DNA from: Rhodospirillales bacterium
GTDB lineage: Bacteria > Pseudomonadota > Alphaproteobacteria > ATCC43930 > CGMCC-115725
Length of the DNA: 20,609 bases
Reading direction: 5' to 3'
Assembly: GCA_015654725.1 (NCBI GenBank)
Contig: JAATGI010000438.1
Location: forward strand, 1 to 20,609
Shown here: one piece after another, positions 7,234-14,857 of the stretch
How positions within the stretch are numbered: position 1 is the stretch's first letter
Layout of the letters: the number at the start of each line of letters is the position of its first letter
The notes under the pieces: model-generated
Database searches by the model: none
Told to the model about the DNA's origin: nothing
The model's input: the letters and a program-made list of their open reading frames with translations, nothing else
Made by a program: the position numbers and the translations under genes

Positions 7234-8034
7234 ATGACGCTGCCGAACTACGAAATCTATGCCATCCGCTACGCCCGGCGCGATGCCAAGCGCGCCGAGC
7301 ATTTCATCGGCGGCGATCCGCACGACGCGCCCATGCCGATGGATTATTTCACCTGGATCGTCAAGGGCGGGGGCCGAGTCATCGCGGTCGATACCGGCTT
7401 CACCGAGCCCGTCGGCACGCGGCGCGGCCGCCAGCATCTGCGCGATCCGGCCCAGACCCTGGCGCGGCTCGATATCGATGCCCGCGAGATCAGCGACGTG
7501 GTTCTCACCCACATGCATTACGACCATGTCGGCGGCTTCGCTTCCTACCCGAAGGCGCGCTTTCATCTCCAGGAAAAGGAGATGCGGTTCGTCACCGGCC
7601 GCCACATGCGCTATCCGGTCTTCGGCCATTCCTTCGAAGTGGACGAGGTGGTCGGGCTGGTGCGGCTCAATTTCCAGGGCCGGGTCGAATTCCATAATGG
7701 CGAGGCCGAAATCGCGCCGGGCATTTCGCTGCATCATGTCGGTGGCCACACCGCGGGCTTGCAGGTGGTGCGCGTCCATACCCAGCGCGGCTGGGTGGTG
7801 CTCGCCTCGGACGCGAGCCATTATTTCGAGCATATCCGCTCGAACCGGCTCTTTACCGTGGCCTATCACTTGGGCGACATGATCGACGCCTTCCGCACCG
7901 TCGAGCGGCTCGCGGACTCACCCGACCATATCATTCCCGGCCACGACCCGCTGGTGACTAAGATTTATCCAGCGGCGTCGCCGGCGCTTGAAGGCGTGAT
8001 CCTGCGCCTTGATGTGGCGCCGACAGCGCCGTGA
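7234..8034 (+). CDS. metallo-beta-lactamase fold hydrolase, N-acyl homoserine lactonase-like
   Basis: The product has 266 residues from the ATG at 7234, preceded by GGAGAGAGCC. An upstream start at 7183 lacks this ribosome site. The zinc motif HxHxDH is intact (H93, H95, D97, H98 in THMHYDHVGG). Further ligands are the His in HVGGHTAG, the Asp in LASDASHY and the His in IPGHDP. This layout matches AiiA/AttM-type lactonases and their relatives, which hydrolyse lactone or ester bonds. There is no signal peptide, so it is cytoplasmic. Whether it cleaves signalling lactones or a metabolic lactone is open; the adjacent solute-binding protein and aminotransferase point to catabolism as much as to quorum quenching. 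Confidence 0.85.
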   Translation: MTLPNYEIYAIRYARRDAKRAEHFIGGDPHDAPMPMDYFTWIVKGGGRVIAVDTGFTEPVGTRRGRQHLRDPAQTLARLDIDAREISDVVLTHMHYDHVGGFASYPKARFHLQEKEMRFVTGRHMRYPVFGHSFEVDEVVGLVRLNFQGRVEFHNGEAEIAPGISLHHVGGHTAGLQVVRVHTQRGWVVLASDASHYFEHIRSNRLFTVAYHLGDMIDAFRTVERLADSPDHIIPGHDPLVTKIYPAASPALEGVILRLDVAPTAP

Positions 8035-8065
8035 AAATGATGGCCTCTTCGTGGTAGAATGAGCC

Positions 8066-8269
8066 ATGAGAAATATCGCGCGGAAGCCAAGGAGTGACGC
8101 GGCCCGACGCTACACAATCGGCCGGGCGGCCTTTGCCAAAATCAGCGCCATCGAAGGCATCGGGCTGACCGCCGCGATGGACAAGGATTTTCGCGATTTC
8201 GAGCGGAAGGGCTTATCCGCCGAGGAGCGCCGCCGGGCGATCGGCGAAAAATATGGAAAAACGCGCTAA
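8066..8269 (+). CDS. small antitoxin of a Fic module (VbhA/FicA-like)
   Basis: The product has 67 basic residues and sits directly before a Fic-domain gene, the standard order for class I Fic systems. The central segment AFAKISAIEGI resembles the inhibitory helix of such antitoxins. The usual motif is [S/T]xxxE[G/N], whose Glu reaches into the Fic site and blocks ATP. Here the EG is present, but the Ser is three rather than four residues before the Glu, so the match is imperfect. The tail LSAEERRRAIGEKYG is a further helix seen in these small proteins. A TAGAAT box at 8055-8060 may be its -10 element. Confidence 0.75.
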   Translation: MRNIARKPRSDAARRYTIGRAAFAKISAIEGIGLTAAMDKDFRDFERKGLSAEERRRAIGEKYGKTR

Positions 8270-8849
8270 CCCTTGCGCATGTACGAAATTGACGCAGACC
8301 CGTATTGCTATGCGGGAACAACTATTCTCAAGAATCTTCGTGGAATCCGTGAGCAAAGCGCTCGACGCTTTCGAGGCGGTTAGCACCGCCCAGCGGTCCG
8401 ACGAACCATTGCCATCGGGGCGCCTGAGCGTCGGACACTATCGTGCCGTTCATCATCATCTTTTTCAGGATGTCTATGCCTGGGCGGGCAAGTTTCGAAC
8501 GGTACGAATCGGCAAAGCGGAAAGCGCATTCTGCTACCCCGAGAATATCGCGCGAGAAATGACCAACCTGTTTGACGATTTGAAGGGGCGTGATCGCTTC
8601 AAGGATTTATCGGCGGACCGCTTTGCGGTGGAGGCAGCGCATTTCTTGGCGACGCTAAATGCTATTCACCCGTTTCGCGAGGGAAACGGCCGGACCCAGA
8701 CAATTTTCCTGGCGCTTGTCGGCGACCGCGCCGGGCACCCGCTCGATGTCCTGAAGCTTGATCCCGCGCGCTTTCTAGCGGCCATGGTTGCGAGCTTCGC
8801 CGAGGACGAATCGCCGCTTATTGCCGAGATCAAACGCCTGACCGCTTAG
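8253..8849 (+). CDS. Fic-domain AMPylator toxin, N-terminus apparently frameshifted
   Basis: The open frame encodes 198 residues and contains an intact Fic motif HPFREGNGR (139-147), whose His is the catalytic base for AMP transfer to a target Tyr/Ser/Thr. It also carries the flap-like AFCYPENI and the conserved HLFQDVYAWAGKFRT. The first 35 or so residues in this frame look unlike Fic proteins. A family-like N-terminus (MYEIDADPYCY...) is instead encoded in another frame from the ATG at 8279. Frames would join with one base fewer in the AAA run at 8355-8357. Either the gene is broken, or the assembly has an error, or a toxin with an altered N-terminus starts at 8253, overlapping the antitoxin by 17 bases. 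Confidence 0.8.
   Translation: MEKRANPCACTKLTQTRIAMREQLFSRIFVESVSKALDAFEAVSTAQRSDEPLPSGRLSVGHYRAVHHHLFQDVYAWAGKFRTVRIGKAESAFCYPENIAREMTNLFDDLKGRDRFKDLSADRFAVEAAHFLATLNAIHPFREGNGRTQTIFLALVGDRAGHPLDVLKLDPARFLAAMVASFAEDESPLIAEIKRLTA
8279..8383 (+). other. displaced N-terminal fragment of the Fic gene (other frame)
   Basis: Starting at the ATG at 8279, 34 codons read MYEIDADPYCYAGTTILK followed by NLRGIREQS, then garbled codons to a TAG at 8381-8383. From general knowledge of the family, Fic proteins often begin MYEIDADPYCYPGT and continue R(D/E)QAALDAFEAE. The continuation ALDAFEA is found in the downstream frame from 8358, supporting a one-base shift. Confidence 0.65.
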
Positions 8850-8928
8850 ATTGGCGCCATTCCGTCCCGGCATTTGACAAGCCGGCCGCGCGCGCCGATG
8901 AATTGGGAAACGTGAGGGAGGAGTATGA

Positions 8929-9972
8929 ATGGCCAAGTTCAAGGTCGTGACGCCGAAGGGGCAGAGCTTCGCGGTGTTGGGCGGCGCCTATGATTACGAG
9001 AACGAGGCGCTGATCCCGCTCGATGCCGAGATCGTCGAGATCGTCGCCGATTCCGAAAACGAATTCATCGCCAACGCCCATGACGCCGACGCGGTCTATG
9101 CCAAGGGCCGCAACTTCACCAAGCGCATGATCGACGGCTTGGAGCGCTGCAAGATCATCGCGCTCGGCACCGTCGGATCCGACTATATCGATGTCGCGGC
9201 GGCGACGGCGAAGGGCATTCCCGTCACAAATATTCCCGACACCTTCATCGAGGAGGTCGCCGACCACGCCCTGATGCTGCTGCTGGCGAGCCATCGCCGG
9301 CTCCTGATCGAGGACAAGATGGTGCGGGAATCGCGTTGGCGCGAGGGCCGGCCGGCGCTCAATCAGCCGCGGCTCATGGGCCTGACCCTGGGCTTCGTCG
9401 CCTTCGGCCATGTCGCGCGCGCGACCGCGATGCGCGCCAAGGCCTTCGGCCTGCGCATGATCGCCTACGATCCCTATATCGAGGAGCTGGTGATGTCGCC
9501 TTATGGCGTCGAGCCGGCGACCTTGGACGAAGTGCTGGCGCAATCGGATTTCGTCTCGATGCACGCGCCGGCCACGGCGGACGCGCATCACATGCTCTCC
9601 GAAGCGCATTTCCGCAAAATGAAACCCAGCGCGATCTTCATCAACACGGGACGCGGGCCGACCGTGGACGAGGCGGCGCTGATCAAGGCCTTGAAGGAAG
9701 GCTGGATCGCCGGCGCTGGATTGGATGTGCTGGAAATCGAGCCGCCCAAGCCCGACAATCCGCTGCTGAAGATGGCTAACGTGATCCTGACGCCGCATGT
9801 CGCCTCGGCCTCGGCGCGCTTCGATCCGGCGCGGCGACGCCGCGCCGGCCAGGAGATCGCGCTGGTCTTGAAGGGCATGTGGCCCCGGAGCGCGGTCAAT
9901 CCGACGGTGCTGGAAAAGGGCGGCCTGCGGCGCTGGCAGCCCTATTCGATGGAACGCGGCCCGGCGACCTGA
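8929..9972 (+). CDS. D-2-hydroxyacid dehydrogenase family protein (C-terminal-binding-protein-like)
   Basis: The product has 347 residues, with GGGAGGAG just before the ATG at 8929. It has the two-domain layout of NAD-dependent D-2-hydroxyacid dehydrogenases such as phosphoglycerate or glyoxylate reductases. The catalytic set is complete: R242 in NTGRGPTVDE, E271 in VLEIEPP and H290 in LTPHVASASAR. The nucleotide loop reads GFVAFGHVAR, so two of the usual glycines of GxGxxG are Ala, a variation sometimes seen in CtBP-like members. The reaction is oxidoreduction between a 2-hydroxyacid and a 2-oxo acid. The next gene, a ThDP enzyme, lies about 86 bases downstream in the same direction and is probably co-functional. 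Confidence 0.9.
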   Translation: MAKFKVVTPKGQSFAVLGGAYDYENEALIPLDAEIVEIVADSENEFIANAHDADAVYAKGRNFTKRMIDGLERCKIIALGTVGSDYIDVAAATAKGIPVTNIPDTFIEEVADHALMLLLASHRRLLIEDKMVRESRWREGRPALNQPRLMGLTLGFVAFGHVARATAMRAKAFGLRMIAYDPYIEELVMSPYGVEPATLDEVLAQSDFVSMHAPATADAHHMLSEAHFRKMKPSAIFINTGRGPTVDEAALIKALKEGWIAGAGLDVLEIEPPKPDNPLLKMANVILTPHVASASARFDPARRRRAGQEIALVLKGMWPRSAVNPTVLEKGGLRRWQPYSMERGPAT

Positions 9973-9984
9973 GGGCGAGTTATC

Positions 9985-10040
9985 AGTTGTCAGTCCACAG
10001 TTATCAGTTTTTCCTTACTGAAAACTGAGAACTGAAAACT
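9985..10040. repeat. 24-base imperfect inverted repeat built from CAGTT/AACTG units
   Basis: The left arm is 9985-10008 and the right arm 10017-10040, with the loop TTTTCCTT. Twenty of 24 positions pair. Each arm is itself a short tandem of AGTTNTCAGT-like decamers, for example AGTTGTCAGT and AGTTATCAGT. It fills most of the gap between the dehydrogenase and the ThDP enzyme and is AT-richer than everything around it. It could form an RNA hairpin or be a dispersed, miniature mobile sequence. Confidence 0.75.
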
Positions 10041-10058
10041 TTGAGCTAGGAGTTACCC

Positions 10059-11705
10059 ATGAAAGTCGGCGAAGCGATCGCGGAGATCATGAAGCGGGAA
10101 GGCGTCGAGATCCTGCTCGCTTATCCCGTCAATCACCTGATCGAATATGCGGCGGCGATCGATATTCGCCCGATCATCGTGCGCCAGGAGCGCATCGGCC
10201 TGCACATGGCCGACGCGATCTCGCGCCTCACGTCGGGCGCCAAGCTCGGCGCCTTCTGCATGCAGCACGGGCCGGGCACGGAAAATGCCTATGGCGGCAT
10301 CGCCCAGGCCTATAGCGAATCGATCCCGATCCTGGTCGTGCCGGGCGGCTATCCGCGCCGCCAGGCCCATATCGGCGCCAATTACAACGCCACGCGCGAG
10401 ATGCGCGGCATCGCCAAAATCGCCGAGCCGATCACGCTCCCGGGCGAGGTCGCCAACATCATGCGCCGCGCTTTCTCCGCGCTTAGCAACGGCCGCGGCG
10501 GCCCGGCGATTATCGAGGTTCCCGCCGATCTCTGGAACGCGGAGATCGAGGGCGAGCTCGACTACAAACCCGTGGTCGCGACCAGATCCGGCCCCGATCC
10601 CGAGGCGGTGCGAGAGGCGGCGAGGTTGCTCGCCGCCGCCAAGCGGCCCGTGATCTATGCCGGGCAGGGCGTGCATTGGGCCAAGGCCTGGCCGCAACTC
10701 AAGAAGCTCGCCGAGCTCTTGGCGATTCCGGTCTGCACCAGCCTCGAAGGCAAGAGCGCCTTTCCCGAGGATCACAAGCTCGCGCTCGGCTCGGGCGGCG
10801 TCGCCGTGCCCAAGCCGGTGCGTTATTTCCTCGACCACGCCGATGTCATTTTCGGCGTCGGTTGCAGCTTCACCGAAACCGCCTTCGGCGTGCCGATGCC
10901 CAAGGGCAAGGACAAGCTCTTCATCCACGCGACGCTCGACCCCAACCATTTCAACAAGGATATTTACGCGGCGGTCGGCCTTATCGGCGATGCCGGGCTG
11001 ACGCTCGACGCGCTGCTATCCGAATTGGGCAAGACCGTGACCAGCCCGCGCAACAGCGACGTGGCGGCGAGCGAGATCGCCGAGATGCGCCAGGGCTGGC
11101 TCAAGGAGTGGCTGCCGAAACTGACCTCGAACGACGCGCCGCTCTCGCCCTATCGCGTGATCTGGGACTTGGCCCATACGGTCGATGTGGCGAACACCAT
11201 CATTACCCACGATGCCGGCAGCCCGCGCGACCAGCTCTCGCCGTTCTGGGTATCGAAGACGCCGCTATCCTATATCGGCTGGGGCAAGACGACGCAGTTG
11301 GGCTATGGCCTCGGTCTCGCGATGGGCGCCAAGCTCGTCCATCCCGACAAGCTCTGCATCAATGTCTGGGGTGACGCCGCCATCGGTTTCACCGGCATGG
11401 ATTTCGAAACCGCGGTGCGCGAGCGGATTCCGATCATGTCGGTGCTCCTCAACAATTTCTCGATGGCGATCGAGCTGGCGGTGATGCCGATCTCGACCAA
11501 GAAATATCGCTCGACCGATATTTCCGGCGATTACGCGGCGATGGCGCGCGCCTTCGGCGGCTATGGCGAGCGCGTCACCGCGCCGGCCGAGATCGTTCCG
11601 GCGATCAAGCGCGGCATCGAGCAAACAAAAAAGGGCGTGCCGGTGCTGCTCGAATTCATCACCGCGAAGGAAACCACCATTTCGCGGTATCCGCCGGAGA
11701 AATGA
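10059..11705 (+). CDS. thiamine diphosphate-dependent enzyme (acetolactate synthase/decarboxylase superfamily)
   Basis: The product has 548 residues, with AGGAG 7 bases before the ATG. The N-terminal PYR domain has the ThDP-activating glutamate E44 in VRQERIGLHMADA and the AFCMQHGPGTENAYGG segment. A central domain follows (residues about 190-330). The C-terminal PP domain carries the metal/diphosphate motif from G438-D439 to N465-N466 (GDA...LNN), with Ala replacing Gly in the usual GDG. The overall layout resembles acetolactate synthase, benzoylformate decarboxylase and oxalyl-CoA decarboxylase, but I cannot assign a substrate. No small regulatory subunit gene is adjacent, which argues against acetolactate synthase. 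With the 2-hydroxyacid dehydrogenase upstream, decarboxylation or carboligation of a 2-oxo acid is the likely chemistry (inference). Confidence 0.88.
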   Translation: MKVGEAIAEIMKREGVEILLAYPVNHLIEYAAAIDIRPIIVRQERIGLHMADAISRLTSGAKLGAFCMQHGPGTENAYGGIAQAYSESIPILVVPGGYPRRQAHIGANYNATREMRGIAKIAEPITLPGEVANIMRRAFSALSNGRGGPAIIEVPADLWNAEIEGELDYKPVVATRSGPDPEAVREAARLLAAAKRPVIYAGQGVHWAKAWPQLKKLAELLAIPVCTSLEGKSAFPEDHKLALGSGGVAVPKPVRYFLDHADVIFGVGCSFTETAFGVPMPKGKDKLFIHATLDPNHFNKDIYAAVGLIGDAGLTLDALLSELGKTVTSPRNSDVAASEIAEMRQGWLKEWLPKLTSNDAPLSPYRVIWDLAHTVDVANTIITHDAGSPRDQLSPFWVSKTPLSYIGWGKTTQLGYGLGLAMGAKLVHPDKLCINVWGDAAIGFTGMDFETAVRERIPIMSVLLNNFSMAIELAVMPISTKKYRSTDISGDYAAMARAFGGYGERVTAPAEIVPAIKRGIEQTKKGVPVLLEFITAKETTISRYPPEK

Positions 11706-11709
11706 CGCG

Positions 11710-12393
11710 TCAGCGCCGGATGGCGACGGCGTCGAGCCACGGCGCGAGTTCCTCGACGATGTGATGGACATAGGGCTGGTCGGCGCCGATTTGCGCCCAT
11801 TCGAGCGGGTTCCGGACCCAGGCCGTGGTCATGCCGAGCGCGGCCGCCGGTTCGAGGTTGCGCGCCATGTCCTCGATGAACAGCGCGCGTTCGGGCGCGA
11901 TCCGGTAGCGCGACAGCAGCGCGGCATAGGCGCTCTGGTTCGGCTTCGGCAGGTAATCGCAGGCGACGATGTCGTGGATGGCCTCGATCTCGGCGGTGAG
12001 GCCGATCCGGGCCATCACCCGCTCGGCGTGGCGCGCGGTGGCGTTGGTGAAGACGAGCTTGCGGCCCGGTAGCGCGTTGATCGCCCGGACCAGGGCCGGG
12101 TCGGCCGGCACGGCGCTCAAATCGATCTCATGGACGTAATCGAGGAACCGGTCGGGCGCCACGCCGTGATCGATCATCAGCCCGCGCAGCGTGGTGCCGT
12201 GGCGGGTGAAGAATTGCCGCCTGATCCCGTGCGCCGTGTCGCGATCGACGGCGAGCTCCGCCATGATGAAGGCGGCCATGCGCTCCTCGACTTGGGCGTA
12301 GAGATTGCAGGAAAGCGGATAGAGCGTGTTGTCGAGATCGAATATCCAGGTCTCGATTTGGCCCAGCGGCCGGCCGCGATTGCTTTCGGTCAT
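11710..12393 (-). CDS. HAD-family pyrimidine 5'-nucleotidase (SDT1-like)
   Basis: The product has 227 residues. I chose the ATG at 12393 because GAGAAAG precedes it and MTESNRG leads straight into the HAD motif. Motif I is DLDNTLYP with the nucleophile Asp. Motif II is FTNATARHAERV. KPNQSAY and FIEDMARNLEPAAALGM supply the motif III Lys and motif IV Asp residues. This pattern is characteristic of the pyrimidine 5'-nucleotidase subfamily related to yeast Sdt1, which dephosphorylates UMP/CMP and some base analogues in the cytoplasm. The gene converges on the ThDP enzyme with only 4 bases between stop codons. In many alphaproteobacteria such a gene sits next to argB; here argB is about 4 kb away. 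Confidence 0.88.
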   Translation of the reverse strand: MTESNRGRPLGQIETWIFDLDNTLYPLSCNLYAQVEERMAAFIMAELAVDRDTAHGIRRQFFTRHGTTLRGLMIDHGVAPDRFLDYVHEIDLSAVPADPALVRAINALPGRKLVFTNATARHAERVMARIGLTAEIEAIHDIVACDYLPKPNQSAYAALLSRYRIAPERALFIEDMARNLEPAAALGMTTAWVRNPLEWAQIGADQPYVHHIVEELAPWLDAVAIRR

Positions 12394-12501
12394 CGCGTCT
12401 TTCTCGCCGAACCGGGCCTGGCCGCGCAAACGAAATCGGTGGTTGGTTGGAAGTGTCCAACGTAGGATAAGGCTCACGTTTCACGGGAGCGCGGACCTTT
12501 C

Positions 12502-13227
12502 ATGTCACCCGAAATCATCGCCGAACTCGCGCCGACGGGCGTTTTGCGCGCGGGCATCAATCTTTCGAATTTCCTTCTGGTGACGGGGAAGAGTCCGGCG
12601 GGCGATCCCGAGGGCGTGGCCCCCGACATGGCCCGCGCGCTCGCGACGCATCTGGGCGTGCCGGTGAAATACGTACCCTTCAAGACGCCGGGCGAACTCG
12701 CGGATGCGGCCGGCCAGGGGGTTTGGGATGTCGGACTCATCGGCGCCGAGCCGCAACGCGCCGAGGCGATCGCCTTCACCGCCGCCTATTGCGAAATCGA
12801 AGCGACCTATCTGGTGCCGGCCGGGTCGCGGCTGAATAGTTTTGCCGATATCGACACGGCGGGCGTGCGGATCGCGACGGCTGGCCGCGCCGCCTATGGC
12901 CTATGGCTCGACCGCAACATCAAGCGCGCGACCTTGGTGCGGAACGAGACGGTGGATGGCGCGTTGGAACAATTCATTCACGGCCATTTGGAGGCGCTCG
13001 CCGGCCTCAAGCCGCGGCTCTTGGCGGATGTGGAAAAGCTGCCCGGCGCGCGGATCATCGAGGGCAAATTCACCTCGGTGCAACAAGCGATCGGCACCGC
13101 CCGGAAAAACCCGGCCGGCGCCGCGTATCTGCGCGGCTTTGTCGAAGAGGCAAAGGCCTCCGGCCTGGTCGCCCGACTCATCGAAAAGCACAAAGTGCGT
13201 GGTCTATCCGTCGCGCCGCCGGGGTGA
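12502..13227 (+). CDS. solute-binding protein family 3 (amino acid-type) domain without signal peptide
   Basis: The product has 241 residues. It has the SBP_bac_3 type II periplasmic-binding fold: GVLRAGINLSNFLL, EGVAPDMARALATHLG, VWDVGLIGAEPQRAEAIAFTAAY and a hinge region ADIDTAGVRIATAG. No hydrophobic signal sequence or lipobox is visible at the N-terminus, and no upstream extension supplies one, so it may remain in the cytoplasm. No permease or ATPase genes are near. It may be a soluble binding or sensor protein, or a relic of a transport system. It is divergent from the nucleotidase and followed about 40 bases later by the interrupted dienelactone hydrolase gene. Confidence 0.82.
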   Translation: MSPEIIAELAPTGVLRAGINLSNFLLVTGKSPAGDPEGVAPDMARALATHLGVPVKYVPFKTPGELADAAGQGVWDVGLIGAEPQRAEAIAFTAAYCEIEATYLVPAGSRLNSFADIDTAGVRIATAGRAAYGLWLDRNIKRATLVRNETVDGALEQFIHGHLEALAGLKPRLLADVEKLPGARIIEGKFTSVQQAIGTARKNPAGAAYLRGFVEEAKASGLVARLIEKHKVRGLSVAPPG

Positions 13228-13268
13228 ACGGATTAAGGTTCCGGCGACCTCAAGCGAAAGGGGCGGCA

Positions 13269-14015
13269 GTGACGAGCAAAACCATCGACATCGAGACCTC
13301 GGACGGCGTCTGCGACGCCTATGTCAGCTATCCGGACAAGGGCGGTCCCCATCCGGCGGTAATTTTCTTCATGGACGGCATCGGCGTTCGCCCCGTGCTG
13401 CGGGAAATGGCCGACCGGATCGCGGCAGCCGGGTATTACGTGCTACTGCCGAACATGTTCTATCGTCGCGGCCGCGCGCCGGTCTTCGATGTCGCGACCA
13501 TCTTGAAGCCGGAAAACCGGCCGGCGCTGATGGAGCTGGTCATGTCGCTGACGCCCTAGCGCGTCGTTGGCGATGCCGGCGTGTTCCTCGATCTGCTCGC
13601 GGCGCAAAAGGAAGTCCGCCCCGACGGCAAAGTGGGCCTCACCGGTTATTGCATGGGCGGCGGGATGGTGGTGCGCACCGCGGCACAGTATCCGGACCGG
13701 GTCGCGGCCGGGGCCAGCTTCCACGGCGGAGGATTGGCCACGGACGATGCCAGCAGTCCGCATCGCCTGGCCGGCAAGGTTCGAGGCCGGCTTTATTTCG
13801 GGCATGCCGACCAAGACCCGTTCATGACGCCGGAACAGATCGATCGGCTCGACCAAGCGCTCACGGCCGCCGGTACGGTCTATGAGGCCGAGCTCTATGG
13901 CGGCGCGCGTCACGGCTTCACCATGTCCGATTTGCCGGTCTATAACCGGGAAGCCGGCGACAAGCATTGGCGGCGGTTGCTGACCCTGTTCCAGGAAACC
14001 TTGCGACCGGCATAA
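13269..14015 (+). pseudogene. dienelactone hydrolase family gene interrupted by an in-frame TAG
   Basis: The gene starts at a GTG (13269) after AAAGGGG and would have 248 codons. Codon 97 (13557-13559) is TAG, and translation in the same frame continues in homologous sequence (MSLTP, stop, RVVGDAGVFLDLLAAQ). Family members have a sense codon, usually Glu, here; GAG to TAG is a single change. Downstream parts are intact: nucleophile elbow GYCMGGG (catalytic Cys as in DLH), Asp in GHADQDPFM and His in GARHGFTMSD. Dienelactone hydrolases open enol-lactones in aromatic degradation, and many paralogues act on other esters. The gene is either recently inactivated, read through, or a sequencing error. 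The downstream part could reinitiate at 13581 (GTG) but would lack the N-terminal core. Confidence 0.82.
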
Positions 14016-14059
14016 ACGGGCGTGGGGATACCGGGCGCTTGGAGATAGGCTTGGCGGCG

Positions 14060-14857
14060 ATGAACCCGCAACGCCCGACCACGCCCTATGAACTCGCTCA
14101 GATCGGCCAACTCGAGGCATGGCGGCGCGCGCCGCCGGGCCTTTTGGCGCGCGCCCTTGGCGTGGCGCTTTCGCCCTATGGCTGGGTGCTGACGCGACTG
14201 GTCCCGACGGCGGCGATCGAGGCGTTGTTGCGCGCCTCGGATTGGCTGGCGGAAAAAAGCATGGCGCGCCGCCCCGCCGCCGAGCTCGCGGTGGAATGGC
14301 CGCTTGAGCAAGTCGACTCCGAGGCCGGACGCGTCCGCAACTGGGCCATGGCCTATGCCTGCGGCGAGGGTGCGCTGGCGGGAGCGGCGGGCCTCGCCTC
14401 GTTGCCGCTCGATGTCCCGGCGCTGGTCACCTTGTCGCTCAGGACCATTCGCCAGATCGGTCTCGCCTATGGCTATGCCGGCCGCGGCGAGAATGAGAAG
14501 CGCTTTATCTACGGCGTGATCGCCATCGCGGGCGCCAATTCCATGCCGCAAAAGGCGCAGGCGCTCGATGCGCTGGAAGCGGTCGAGACCCGGCTGCTGG
14601 CGCAGCATTGGGCGGTGCTGGGCCAGCGCGCGGCGGAGCGGACCGTGCGCGCCGAGACCTTCCTCCTGCTTTTGCGCGATCTGGCCGAACAGCTCGGCCT
14701 CAATTTAAGCCGCCGCAAGGTTCTCGCCGCGGTGCCGGTGGTTGGGGCGGCGATCGGCGCCGGCGTCAATGCCTGGTACATGCACGATGTCTGCGATGCC
14801 GCCCAGCATGCCTACCAGCACCGCTGGTTGAAGGATCGCGGTCTTATCGCGCCGTGA
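14060..14857 (+). CDS. EcsC family protein
   Basis: The product has 265 residues from the ATG at 14060. A TTG at 14051 has better spacing to GGAG (14041-14044) and would add three residues, so the start is open. Features of the EcsC family are seen: a central hydrophobic segment AGAAGLASLPLDVPALVTLSLRTI with the motif around LPLDVPAL, followed by QIGLAYGYAG. A C-terminal VVGAAIGAGVNAWYM segment is close to the end. These proteins are small, partly hydrophobic and of unknown biochemical role; the name comes from the third gene of the Bacillus ecs locus. It starts 44 bases after the broken hydrolase gene and may have been co-transcribed with it. Confidence 0.85.
   Translation: MNPQRPTTPYELAQIGQLEAWRRAPPGLLARALGVALSPYGWVLTRLVPTAAIEALLRASDWLAEKSMARRPAAELAVEWPLEQVDSEAGRVRNWAMAYACGEGALAGAAGLASLPLDVPALVTLSLRTIRQIGLAYGYAGRGENEKRFIYGVIAIAGANSMPQKAQALDALEAVETRLLAQHWAVLGQRAAERTVRAETFLLLLRDLAEQLGLNLSRRKVLAAVPVVGAAIGAGVNAWYMHDVCDAAQHAYQHRWLKDRGLIAP

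Noticed and set aside
7147..7869. Upstream extension of the solute-binding protein to 640 residues
   Set aside because: The extension crosses the divergent promoter and the lactonase-like gene, and a normal signal peptide starts at 7146.
7234..8034. True beta-lactamase
   Set aside because: There is no signal peptide, and the motif layout and length fit lactonase-like hydrolases better.
9981..10041. CRISPR-like repeat array
   Set aside because: The short units are arranged as one inverted repeat without unique spacers, and no cas genes are present.
10053..10949. Minus-strand frame opposite the ThDP enzyme
   Set aside because: Shadow frame; the plus strand carries all ThDP motifs and a good ribosome site.
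13557..13559. TAG as a pyrrolysine or programmed recoding codon
   Set aside because: No structure or pyrrolysine machinery is visible, and a simple GAG-to-TAG mutation explains it.
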